This document shows positions 1 to 6,968 of a stretch of DNA of 12,623 nucleotides, in pieces (within the stretch, counting starts at the first letter, position 1; each line of letters opens with the position of its first letter). Source of the DNA: DASUAO01 sp046484625. Its GTDB lineage: Bacteria; Actinomycetota; Acidimicrobiia; IMCC26256; PALSA-555. The DNA lies in the NCBI GenBank assembly GCA_046484625.1, contig JAWOIO010000003.1, positions 1 to 12,623 on the forward strand. Direction: 5' to 3'. Under the pieces are notes generated by a model. It made no database searches. It had not been told where the DNA came from and worked only from the letters and a program-made list of their open reading frames with translations. Position numbers and translations under genes: made by a program.

Positions 1-327
1 CCCCGCCCCAGAGGTAGGCGCAGCGTTCGAAAGGTCGGCAGCTGACGCGTCAGTCCGGGGAGCGGGGTGCGGAGGCCGAGCGCGACCCGGGTCGACCCGG
101 CGACCGCACCGCGGACAGGAGCCGTCCGTCGCTACCGTCGCGGGCGCGAGGAACCGATCACAGCTCGAGCACCACGGCACGCGGCCATTCCACCACGTGG
201 CCGCGCCATGGGGCGGCTCAGCCAACGAGGCGGATCGCGCGGCCCGCGTGCACCTCCGGCGCGCGCCCGCGACCGACGACCTGGTGCGCGCCCGACCGGA
301 ACCTCTCGGTCCCGCCGATTCGGCCAT
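1..327 (-). CDS. Putative zinc-ribbon protein (3' end beyond left edge)
   Basis: This minus-strand frame has no stop from the der stop codon down to base 1, so the gene is cut by the window edge; 109 residues are visible. They contain a WWNGRVPWCSSC segment and then CPRCGRR. Cys53, Cys56, Cys71 and Cys74 form two CxxC knuckles 14 residues apart, the pattern of a zinc ribbon. The Trp-rich stretch before the first knuckle is unlikely to arise by chance in an Arg/Gly/Ala-biased shadow frame. I chose ATG 327 because GGGAG lies 6 bases upstream (334-338). TTG 225, just before the AEPPHG segment, would give a shorter protein with a cleaner amino-acid composition. The residues after the ribbon are Pro/Ala-rich, like a linker. 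The gene sits 87 bases after der in the same orientation and happens to share der's reading frame. Function is unknown; metal binding is inferred from the cysteines only. Confidence 0.5.
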   Translation of the reverse strand, partial: MAESAGPRGSGRARTRSSVAGARRRCTRAARSASLAEPPHGAATWWNGRVPWCSSCDRFLAPATVATDGSCPRCGRRVDPGRARPPHPAPRTDASAADLSNAAPTSGAG

Positions 328-359
328 GCGCTGCTCCCGCTCGACGCGACGCCTCGCAG

Positions 360-386
360 ACCTGCCCCGTGCACGCATCGGCAGGT
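360..386 (-). terminator. Weak hairpin downstream of der
   Basis: Bases 360-366 (ACCTGCC) pair perfectly with 380-386 (GGCAGGT) around a 13-base loop, with one further possible G-U pair. It begins about 29 bases past the der stop codon. No T-tract follows on the minus strand, so it is not a classical intrinsic terminator. It could attenuate transcription into the zinc-ribbon gene or be incidental in GC-rich DNA. Confidence 0.25.
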
Positions 387-414
387 TCGGGGTCCGATCT
401 TGAGGCCGGGCCGT

Positions 415-1776
415 TCAGGAGCGCTTGCGCACCCGGACCTTGATGGGCGTCGGTCCGAACTCGAAGGCCTCCCGGATCCGACGCTCCAGGTACCGGAGAT
501 ACGTCGCCGGCAGCTCGTGAGAGACGAACAGGGTGAACGTGGGCGGGTCGACCGCCCCCTGGGTGGCGTAGAGCACCCGGGGGCGGGACTTTCGCACCGG
601 CGGGGCCGGATGGGCGGTCTGGGCGTCCTGGATCAGCCGGTTGAGCGCGGCCGTGGGGATCCGACGGTGATACGCCGCCTCGGCCTCGCGGAGCGCCGGG
701 AGCAGCTTCTGGGCGTTGCGGCCGGTGCTCGCCGAGACCTTCAGGACTGGCGCATAGCCGAGGAAGCTCAGTCGGTCGTGCACGTCCTCGAGCACCTGGG
801 CCCGTTCGTCGGCGTCGGTGATGAGATCCCACTTGTTGAGCACGACGACGATCGCGGTCCCGGCGGCGTCGATCCGCTCGGCGAGGCGTTGGTCCTGATG
901 CGTGACGCCCTGCGATGCGTCGATCATCAGGAGCGCCGCGTCGGCCCGGTCGACGGCGTCCAACGCGCGCAGCAGCCCGTAGTACTCGGTCGCCTCGTCG
1001 ATCCGGCTCCGCCGCCGCATGCCCGCGGTGTCGATGAAGCGCAGCGGGCCGTCATCGGTCTCGATCACCGTGTCGATAGCGTCGCGGGTGGTCCCTGGAT
1101 GGTCGTGGACGATCGAGCGCTCGTCGTCGACGAGGCGGTTGAAGATCGTCGACTTCCCCACGTTCGGTCGCCCGACGATCGCGACCGAGAAGATGTGCGG
1201 CTCGGGCTCCGCGTCGCCCTCCCCGTCCACCGACTCGGGCCCGAGGCCTGCCACCACCGCGTCGAGCAGCTCGGCGGTCCCCCGGCCGTGGGTCGCCGAG
1301 ATCGGGAACGGATCACCGAGCCCGAGCCGTGCGAACCCCCAGGTGTCGGCCTCACGGCCGGTGTCGTCGACCTTGTTCACCGCGACGAGCACAGGTGTGT
1401 CCGTCGACTGCAGGAGACGGGCGACCGCGTGGTCCTCGTCGACGATGCCGACGGTCACGTCGACGACCAGGATGATGAGCGCGGCTTCGGCGATCGCCCG
1501 CTCGGCCTGTGCGCTCACCTGTCGCGTCAGCGCGACCGGGTCGTCGGACACCGCGCTGGACGGCAGCCATCCGCCGGTGTCGAGGACGACGAACCGTCGG
1601 CCGTTCCAGCTCGCGTCGAGCTGCTTGCGGTCGCGGGTGACACCCGGCTTCTCCTCCACGATCGCCGACCGTCGCCCGACGATGCGGTTCACGAGCGTGG
1701 ACTTGCCGACGTTCGGTCGACCGACGATCGCGACGACGGGCTCCGCGTCCCCCCCACTCGCCGCAGGTCCGCTCAC
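415..1776 (-). CDS. der: Ribosome-assembly GTPase Der (EngA)
   Basis: Der is a double GTPase that acts in the cytoplasm on maturing 50S ribosomal subunits. The 453-residue product has the full family layout. The first G domain has GRPNVGKST at 19-27, Thr47 in the switch region, DTGG at 66-69 and NKVD at 134-137. After an acidic linker (about 183-193), the second G domain has GRPNVGKST at 202-210, DTAG at 249-252 and NKWD at 314-317. A KH-like domain from about 355 to the end closes with a basic KVRVRKRS tail. Length is normal for the family. The start is GTG 1776, whose first bases overlap the stop of the DUF512 gene as GTGA, so translation is probably coupled. Adjacency of the DUF512 radical-SAM gene and der also occurs in Firmicutes. 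No defect is visible in any GTP-binding motif. Confidence 0.97.
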   Translation of the reverse strand: MSGPAASGGDAEPVVAIVGRPNVGKSTLVNRIVGRRSAIVEEKPGVTRDRKQLDASWNGRRFVVLDTGGWLPSSAVSDDPVALTRQVSAQAERAIAEAALIILVVDVTVGIVDEDHAVARLLQSTDTPVLVAVNKVDDTGREADTWGFARLGLGDPFPISATHGRGTAELLDAVVAGLGPESVDGEGDAEPEPHIFSVAIVGRPNVGKSTIFNRLVDDERSIVHDHPGTTRDAIDTVIETDDGPLRFIDTAGMRRRSRIDEATEYYGLLRALDAVDRADAALLMIDASQGVTHQDQRLAERIDAAGTAIVVVLNKWDLITDADERAQVLEDVHDRLSFLGYAPVLKVSASTGRNAQKLLPALREAEAAYHRRIPTAALNRLIQDAQTAHPAPPVRKSRPRVLYATQGAVDPPTFTLFVSHELPATYLRYLERRIREAFEFGPTPIKVRVRKRS

Positions 1777-3173
1777 GGTTGCACCGCCGCGACGAGGGAC
1801 CGGCCGTCGGTTCCGATGATTTCGACCGGTCGGGGCAGGTCGGCCGGTACGCCGTCATCGAGGAACCGGCCTTCTGACAGCACCACGTCGGGGAGCAGGT
1901 AGCGCCATCCGTCGGGTTCGTCGGCGAGCACCCGTCCGACGTCGGCACTGGTGAGCAGCCCGGTGACCGCGATGTTCCCCCCGAAGAACTCGTTGCGCAC
2001 AGGCACGACCCGTACCGCGACGCCCGCGGCATCGGCGAGCTGTCCGGAAAGGGGCTCCAGGACGCGTGCGCCGTACTCGCCGGTGAGGATCGCGATCGGC
2101 CGGTCGTGGTGCACCGGCCCGGGAGCCGGCCCAGCCGCGTCCGCGACCCGGATCGACCGGTAGCCGGTCGCGGGGGCACCGTCGACCGATGCGAAGAAGC
2201 CGGCACGCGGCGCCGTCTCCTGGAGCGCGGCACCGTCCGCGATCGCGCCCGAAAGTGCCGCGTGGACCTCGTCGGCGAACGTGGTCGCCATCCCGATGCC
2301 GTTCTCGTGCTGGGCCATCGCGTCGTACTCGTCCCGGGCCGGGAACGGGCGATCGGCGAGCAGGTAGTACTCGTCGGCGGCGAAGACCATCCGGTGACCG
2401 AGCGCCGCCACGAAGCGGGCCTGCCAGGTCTCGACGACCTCGAGCACCCGCTCGACCTCCGCGGCGGTGTGCGAGCGCAGCTCCGGTTCGGTGCTGTGCG
2501 CGCTCACGCCGAGGGGCACCACGCCCACGCTCGCGAGCTCGGGGAAACGGTCGAGGACGCCGAGGAGCGTGTCGTCGAGCGCGTCGCCGTCGTTGATCCC
2601 CGGGCACACCACCACCTGGCCGTGCACCTCGATGCCGGCGTCGAGCAGTGCGGACAGCCAGCGGAGGCTCGTCGCCCCGCGTCGGTTCCGCAGGAGGCGG
2701 GCCCGGAGGCCGGGGTCCGTCGCGTGGATGCTCACGTAGAGCGGACCCAGGCGCTCGGTGACGACCCGCTCGAGGTCGGCCTCGGTGAAGCGGGTCAGGG
2801 TGGTGAAGTTGCCGTAGAGGAACGAGAGCCGGTAGTCGTCGTCCTTCACCGAGAGGCTCGGGCGCATCCCCGCCGGCAGCTGGTAGATGAAGCAGAACGG
2901 GCAGTGGTTGTCGCAGGTGCGGACGCGGTCGAAGACCGGGCTCGACAGCTGGATCCCGAGCGGCGCCCCGTCGGGCTTCTCGACGTGCACCTGGCGCTCC
3001 AGGCCGCCGCGGCGGACCTCGAGGTCCACCTGGGCCTCGTCGGCGAGGAGCTGGTACCGGATGACGTCGCGCACCGCCTCACCGTTGACGCTGAGGAGCT
3101 CGTCACCGGGGACCAGCCCGGCGAGGGCTGCGGCGGAGTCGGGCGCGACCGCCACCACACGGGCGGTCGGCAT
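1773..3173 (-). CDS. DUF512/PDZ radical-SAM family protein
   Basis: The 466-residue product begins with a PDZ-like domain (about 1-65, containing the AGLVPGDELLSVNG loop). Next comes a radical-SAM-like segment with C87, C91 and C94 in the CX3CX2C pattern that binds a 4Fe-4S cluster. The C-terminal half is the DUF512 region, with segments such as GNFTTLTRF and YVSIHATDP that are typical of this family. The physiological reaction is not established, so no gene symbol is given. Members are often found beside der, as here, which suggests a link to ribosome assembly or redox chemistry of translation; that link is inference. Start ATG 3173 is supported by a TAGACT -10 box exactly six bases upstream, which would give a leaderless or nearly leaderless mRNA. 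No Shine-Dalgarno sequence is visible. Confidence 0.93.
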   Translation of the reverse strand: MPTARVVAVAPDSAAALAGLVPGDELLSVNGEAVRDVIRYQLLADEAQVDLEVRRGGLERQVHVEKPDGAPLGIQLSSPVFDRVRTCDNHCPFCFIYQLPAGMRPSLSVKDDDYRLSFLYGNFTTLTRFTEADLERVVTERLGPLYVSIHATDPGLRARLLRNRRGATSLRWLSALLDAGIEVHGQVVVCPGINDGDALDDTLLGVLDRFPELASVGVVPLGVSAHSTEPELRSHTAAEVERVLEVVETWQARFVAALGHRMVFAADEYYLLADRPFPARDEYDAMAQHENGIGMATTFADEVHAALSGAIADGAALQETAPRAGFFASVDGAPATGYRSIRVADAAGPAPGPVHHDRPIAILTGEYGARVLEPLSGQLADAAGVAVRVVPVRNEFFGGNIAVTGLLTSADVGRVLADEPDGWRYLLPDVVLSEGRFLDDGVPADLPRPVEIIGTDGRSLVAAVQP

Positions 3174-3185
3174 GGCATGAGTCTA
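3174..3185 (-). promoter_or_regulatory. Leaderless promoter of DUF512-der unit
   Basis: On the minus strand TAGACT (3185 to 3180) fits the actinobacterial -10 pattern TANNNT and is followed by six bases and then the ATG at 3173. This places transcription start at or next to the start codon. No convincing -35 hexamer is seen. The arrangement mirrors the ispH promoter on the other strand. Confidence 0.55.
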
Positions 3186-3205
3186 CGGGCGCCACGGTGA
3201 GGACC

Positions 3206-3217
3206 TACCCTCGAACC
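3206..3217 (+). promoter_or_regulatory. Leaderless promoter of ispH
   Basis: TACCCT (3206-3211) fits TANNNT and is followed by six bases and then GTG at 3218, the same spacing as for the divergent DUF512 gene. The two -10 boxes are 20 bases apart, back to back, so the polymerases would compete for the same DNA. This box also argues that GTG 3218, and not GTG 3197 which lies upstream of it, is the ispH start. The -35 region is weak. Confidence 0.55.
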
Positions 3218-4306
3218 GTGGCTCCGGACCCGAAGACAGGCGTCGCCCGGGTGTTGCTCGCCGAGCCGCGGGGCTTCTGCGCGGGCGTCGAGATGGCGAT
3301 CAAGGCGCTCGCGTGGATGGTGCGCTCCTTCGAGCCGCCGGTCTACTGCTACCACGAGATCGTCCACAACCGGCTGGTCGTCGACCGGTTCCGCAACCTC
3401 GGTGTGATCTTCGTCGACGACGTCGACGAGGTCCCGGCGGGCGCGCCGCTCATGCTCTCGGCGCACGGCAGTGCTCCCGAGGTCGTCGCGGCGGCCCGTG
3501 AGCAGGGGCGCTTCGTCGTCAACGCGGTCTGCCCGCTCGTCACCAAGGTCCATCACGAAGCGAAGGTGCGCGCCGGCAAGGGCTACACGATCCTCTACGT
3601 CGGCCACGAGGGCCACGACGAGGCCGAGGGGACGCTCGCGGTGGCGCCCGACGCCATACGGCTGGTCGAGAACGACGACGAGCTCCGGTCCGCGCTGCCG
3701 ACGGTCACCGACCCCACCAAGGTGGCGCTCCTCGCCCAGACCACGCTCGCCCTCCACGACTGGGAAGGGATCATGGATCGGGCGCGCGAGGAGTTCCCCG
3801 ACCTGTGGACCGCGACGCGCAACGATCTCTGCTTCGCCACGACGAACCGGCAGGCGGCACTGCGCGCGCTCGCCGCGCGCGCCGACACCGTCCTCGTGAT
3901 CGGCTCCTCGAACTCGTCGAACACCCTGGCCCTGGCCAAGGTGGCCGAGGAGGCGGGCTGCACCAAGGTGCTTCGGGTCGACGGCCCCGACGAGCTCGAC
4001 GTGGCGGCCCTCGGACCGGATGCGGTGGTCGGTGTCACCGCGGGGGCGAGCGCGCCCGAGGACCTCGTCCAGGCGGTCGTCGCCAAGCTCGCGCCGCGCG
4101 AAGGCGTGGAGCCGGTGTTTGTCACCGACGAGACCGAGTACTTCCCCCCGCCGCGCGAGCTGCGCGAGCTCGTTCCCGCGCTCGACGCGCTCGCGGCGCT
4201 CCTGGTGGGCGGCGACCCGCAGGCGGCGCGGGCCCAGGGTGGTCAGTTCACCGAGGACCGCGCGACCGACGCCTCAGGCGTGCTCGCGGTCCTCGCGAAG
4301 CGCTAG
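3218..4306 (+). CDS. ispH: 4-hydroxy-3-methylbut-2-enyl diphosphate reductase
   Basis: IspH is the last enzyme of the MEP pathway. It reduces HMBPP to isopentenyl and dimethylallyl diphosphate using a 4Fe-4S cluster. With start GTG 3218 the protein is 362 residues. The three cluster cysteines are Cys21 in RGFCAGV, Cys105 in NAVCPLVTKVH and Cys205 in NDLCFATTNRQ. Other family marks are SAHGS near 81-85, the GHEGHDEAEGT loop at 129-139, AQTTLALHDW from about 173 and the SNSSNT substrate-phosphate loop near 231-236. An in-frame GTG at 3197 would add seven residues but lies upstream of the -10 box. The gene is the only plus-strand gene between two minus-strand blocks. In many bacteria ispH lies in line with cmk, plsC and der; here it keeps the neighbourhood but points the other way, and its last 33 bases overlap the 3' end of plsC. 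Confidence 0.96.
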   Translation: MAPDPKTGVARVLLAEPRGFCAGVEMAIKALAWMVRSFEPPVYCYHEIVHNRLVVDRFRNLGVIFVDDVDEVPAGAPLMLSAHGSAPEVVAAAREQGRFVVNAVCPLVTKVHHEAKVRAGKGYTILYVGHEGHDEAEGTLAVAPDAIRLVENDDELRSALPTVTDPTKVALLAQTTLALHDWEGIMDRAREEFPDLWTATRNDLCFATTNRQAALRALAARADTVLVIGSSNSSNTLALAKVAEEAGCTKVLRVDGPDELDVAALGPDAVVGVTAGASAPEDLVQAVVAKLAPREGVEPVFVTDETEYFPPPRELRELVPALDALAALLVGGDPQAARAQGGQFTEDRATDASGVLAVLAKR

Positions 4307-4972
4307 GTCGCCCGCCGCCGAGTCGGGGTCCGTCGCCCCGGAACGTTCGAGCGCGTCGTCGTAGCACTCCTGGAGCGCCACCCGGAGCTCCTCGGTGAGG
4401 GCCCGGACCTGGGAGCGACGTTGCACGCGGGACCCGTCGGCCGGTGGCTCGGGAGGGACCACCGGCGCGCCGACGACCACCACGACCTTCGGGAACCGCG
4501 GCCATCGCCTGCCCCGCGGCAGGATGTCGCCGCTCCCACCGATCCCGACCGGCACCAACGGTACCGAGAGCTTCGTGGAGAGGTACGCACAGCCGTCGAA
4601 GAGGTCGACGATCGCGCGGCCCTCCCGCCGGGTTCCCTCGGGGAAGATGACGAGCGGCTCACCCTCCTGCAGCGCGGCTTGCGACGCGCGCAGCGCGCCC
4701 CGGTCCGTGGATCCCCGGTCGACCTTGATCGCGCCCAGCGCGGTGAAGACCTTCCGCCCGAGGCGGGTCGAGAAGATCTCCTGCTTGGCCATGAAACGCA
4801 GCCTGCGTCGCGTGACCGTCGCCGCGAAGGGGATGTCGAGCCCTGAGCGGTGCGACGGCGCCACGATGTACACGCCGTCAGTGGGGACGTGCTCGCGCCC
4901 GACGACCTGGACGCGCCACAGCAGGCGACACAGGAAGAGCAAGAGCGCCCGCGCGAACCGGTAGAAGCTCAT
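4274..4972 (-). CDS. plsC: 1-acyl-sn-glycerol-3-phosphate acyltransferase
   Basis: This 232-residue PlsC-family enzyme adds the second acyl chain to lysophosphatidate to make phosphatidate at the inner face of the membrane. The catalytic HX4D motif is HRSGLD at 41-46, and the phosphate-binding FPEGTR motif is at 110-115. Intermediate family segments include KVDRG at 83-87 and LVPVGIGG near 139-146. The N-terminus (about 7-19) is hydrophobic and could be a membrane-anchoring helix. The C-terminal 40 residues are charged and variable. Start ATG 4972 overlaps the cmk stop as ATGA. It is the last gene of the scpA-plsC run. Its final 33 bases are antisense to the end of ispH, so no ordinary terminator fits between them. 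The acyl specificity, and whether it acts on lysophosphatidate or a related lysolipid, cannot be read from sequence. Confidence 0.92.
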   Translation of the reverse strand: MSFYRFARALLLFLCRLLWRVQVVGREHVPTDGVYIVAPSHRSGLDIPFAATVTRRRLRFMAKQEIFSTRLGRKVFTALGAIKVDRGSTDRGALRASQAALQEGEPLVIFPEGTRREGRAIVDLFDGCAYLSTKLSVPLVPVGIGGSGDILPRGRRWPRFPKVVVVVGAPVVPPEPPADGSRVQRRSQVRALTEELRVALQECYDDALERSGATDPDSAAGDLALREDREHA

Positions 4973-5634
4973 GCGAGCACCTCTCGGGCCCGGGTGACGA
5001 CCACCGCGACGGCGTCCTCGGCGCTCATCGTGGTGGTGTCGAGCACGAGAGCGTCGTCGGCCTGCGCCAGCGGCGAGCTCGACCGCGTCGAGTCGAGACG
5101 ATCCCGGACCGACAACGACTCCCGGACCCGCTCGAGATCGGCGGGTCGGGCCGCACCTGCTTCGTCGCGCTGACGGCGGCGGGCCCGCTCGTCGTCGCTC
5201 GCCGTGAGGAAGACCTTCACCGGCGAGTCGGGGAAGACCACGGTCCCGATGTCCCTGCCCTCGACCACGCCACCGTCGTGGCGAGCGGCCCAGTCCCGCT
5301 GCCGGGCGACGAGCTCGGTGCGGACACTCGGATGGGCCGACACCGCCGACACTGCAGCTGTCACCGCGGGACCCCGGATCTCGACGCTGACGTCGCGGCC
5401 GTCGACGAGGACGCGGTCATCCATCTCGATGACGACGGATCGCGCCACCGCCGCGCACGCATCCTCGTCGGACGGGTCCAGGCCCTGCTCGAGGACCGCC
5501 CACGTGACGGCGCGGTACATCGCGCCGGTGTCGAGCACCGCGAGCCCGAGCGAGTCGGCGACGCCGCGTGCGACAGTGGACTTGCCTGCACCCGAGGGCC
5601 CGTCGATCGCGATCACTCGTGCCGCTCCGCTCAT
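4969..5634 (-). CDS. cmk: Cytidylate kinase (CMP/dCMP kinase)
   Basis: Cmk phosphorylates CMP and dCMP with ATP in the cytoplasm, recycling nucleotides from RNA and phospholipid metabolism. The 221-residue protein has the P-loop GPSGAGKST at 12-20, the DTGAMYRA nucleotide-binding segment at 35-42, GRDIGT at 126-131, an Arg-rich lid (ERARRRQRDE) near 149-158, and the DRLDSTRSSSPL segment at 178-189 that contacts the cytosine nucleotide. Length is standard for the family. Start ATG 5634 overlaps the aroA stop as ATGA, and its own stop overlaps plsC in the same way. The aroA-cmk pairing is common across bacteria (aroA-cmk-rpsA or cmk-plsC). Here rpsA does not follow. Confidence 0.96.
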   Translation of the reverse strand: MSGAARVIAIDGPSGAGKSTVARGVADSLGLAVLDTGAMYRAVTWAVLEQGLDPSDEDACAAVARSVVIEMDDRVLVDGRDVSVEIRGPAVTAAVSAVSAHPSVRTELVARQRDWAARHDGGVVEGRDIGTVVFPDSPVKVFLTASDDERARRRQRDEAGAARPADLERVRESLSVRDRLDSTRSSSPLAQADDALVLDTTTMSAEDAVAVVVTRAREVLA

Positions 5635-6968
5635 CGCGACGCCCCGGTGAGCGCATCGAGGTCGGCCAGGAAGTCGGGATAGGACACCGCGGCAGCCGCG
5701 AACCCCTCGATGGTCACCGAGCCGTCGAACGCATTCCCGGCGATCGCCGCCGCGAGCGCAATCCGGTGGTCCCCGTGGCTGGTGAGCGCGACGGCCGGCA
5801 CGGTTCCGCCCGCGATACCACCGCGCACGACGAGGCCGTCGGCGGTGCCCTCGACGCCGACTCCCAGCTTGGTGAGCTCGGCTTCGAGCGTGGCGATCCG
5901 GTCGGTCTCCTTGACCCGCATCTCGCCGGCACCGCGGAACTCGGTGACGCCGTCGGCGAACGCGGCCGCGACGGCCAGCGCGGGGACCTCGTCGATGATC
6001 GCCTCGTGGCAGTCGACGACCGTGCCCGCGAGTGACCCGGATCGGACGCCGACGGCACCGAATGGCTCGCCGAGCCGCTCCCCCGCCGGCTCCACCCGGA
6101 CGTCGGCTCCCATCCGCTCCAGCACCTCGAGGAACGCGATGCGACCGGGGTTCAGGAGCAGGTCCTCGATGACGAGGTCGGAGCCTGGTGTGATCGCCGC
6201 GCCCACCAGGAAGAACGCGGCCGACGACGGGTCACCGGGCACGTCGAGCTCGAACGCCTCCGGGGTCCCGGCGACGACCCGAACGGTGCGGGCATCCACG
6301 ACCTCCACCGGCGCGCCGAGCGCCCGCAGCATTCGCTCCGTGTGGTCGCGGCTCGCGGCCGGCTCGACGATCTCGGTCGTGCCGGCCGCCTGGAGGCCGG
6401 CGAGCACGAGCGCGGTCTTGACCTGGCCACTCGACACCTCGAGCTCGATGCGCGCACCCTGCAACGGGCCGCCGCGCACGGCGAGCGGCAGCACGCTCGC
6501 GTTCGCGCGTCCGTCGATCCAGGCCCCCAACGCCCGGAGCGGCTGGACGACCCGGGTCATCGGGCGTTGGACGAGCGACCGATCTCCGGTGAGCACCGAC
6601 AGGAACGGGCGCCCGCCGAGCAGGCCGAGGAGCATCCGCGCGGTGGTCGCCGAGTTCCCACACGCGATCACATCCTTCGGCTCGCCCAGCCCGTCGAAGC
6701 CCTCGCCGTGGACGTCGAGCGACTCGTCGCGCGCATCCGGCGGCCCCGTCGGACGGGTCCGGACCCCGAGCAGACCGAGTGCACGACGGGTGCGACGGAC
6801 GTCTCCGCCCGGCGCGAGGTGCGAGATCCGGCTTGTGCCCTCGGCCACGGCGGCGAAGAGCAGGGCGCGGTGTGACAGCCCCTTGCAGCCCGGGACCCGC
6901 ATCCGGCCGCGGAGCGGCCGTCGACCGCCCACCACGACGGCTCGACCATCGCCCGATCGAGTGCTCAT
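5631..6968 (-). CDS. aroA: EPSP synthase, class II-like
   Basis: AroA joins PEP to shikimate-3-phosphate in the sixth step of the shikimate pathway. The 445-residue protein shows features of class II enzymes: RDHTE at 207-211, RPMTR at 135-139, SGQVK at 180-184, and GNSATT at 104-109. In that last motif the Gly of the class I NAGT motif is replaced by Ala107, the state also found in the glyphosate-insensitive CP4 enzyme. Catalytic Asp326 (IDEVPALAV), Lys353-Glu354 (RVKETDR) and His401-Arg402 (GDHR) are present. The N-terminal substrate loop is odd: it reads PGCKGLSHR (26-34) where the family has PGDKS or PGSKS, so Lys29 and Arg34 are kept but the shikimate-phosphate-contacting Ser is Gly30. 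ATG 6968 overlaps the tyrA stop as ATGA. The function call is firm; reduced glyphosate sensitivity is inference. Confidence 0.95.
   Translation of the reverse strand: MSTRSGDGRAVVVGGRRPLRGRMRVPGCKGLSHRALLFAAVAEGTSRISHLAPGGDVRRTRRALGLLGVRTRPTGPPDARDESLDVHGEGFDGLGEPKDVIACGNSATTARMLLGLLGGRPFLSVLTGDRSLVQRPMTRVVQPLRALGAWIDGRANASVLPLAVRGGPLQGARIELEVSSGQVKTALVLAGLQAAGTTEIVEPAASRDHTERMLRALGAPVEVVDARTVRVVAGTPEAFELDVPGDPSSAAFFLVGAAITPGSDLVIEDLLLNPGRIAFLEVLERMGADVRVEPAGERLGEPFGAVGVRSGSLAGTVVDCHEAIIDEVPALAVAAAFADGVTEFRGAGEMRVKETDRIATLEAELTKLGVGVEGTADGLVVRGGIAGGTVPAVALTSHGDHRIALAAAIAGNAFDGSVTIEGFAAAAVSYPDFLADLDALTGASR

Noticed and set aside
20..40. GTTCGAAA stretch resembling a tRNA T-loop
   Set aside because: The flanking bases do not pair as a T-stem, and no anticodon or acceptor arm can be placed on either strand.
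42..53. 12-bp perfect palindrome CTGACGCGTCAG
   Set aside because: It lies inside the open zinc-ribbon frame and has no second copy or partner motif in the window, so I do not call it an operator or attachment site.
1..67. Inverted arms CCCCGC...GCGGGG enclosing about 50 bases
   Set aside because: The arms are short, G/C-only and interrupted by a bulge. They lie in the coding frame, and no RNA family is recognisable.
325..417. Read-through fusion of Der with the zinc-ribbon frame, which is in the same frame after the TGA
   Set aside because: Der ends at its normal length with its usual basic tail, and the downstream gene has its own ATG with a GGGAG sequence. A shared frame occurs by chance one time in three.
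67..1902. Long plus-strand open frame opposite der
   Set aside because: It runs antisense through a complete Der gene, is Arg/Pro/Gly-rich, and has no recognisable domain. Such shadows are expected at this GC content.
2106..3200. Plus-strand open frame opposite the DUF512 gene
   Set aside because: It has Val/Glu/Arg/His-rich composition typical of the reverse complement of a GC-rich gene. The radical-SAM motifs on the other strand decide the coding strand.
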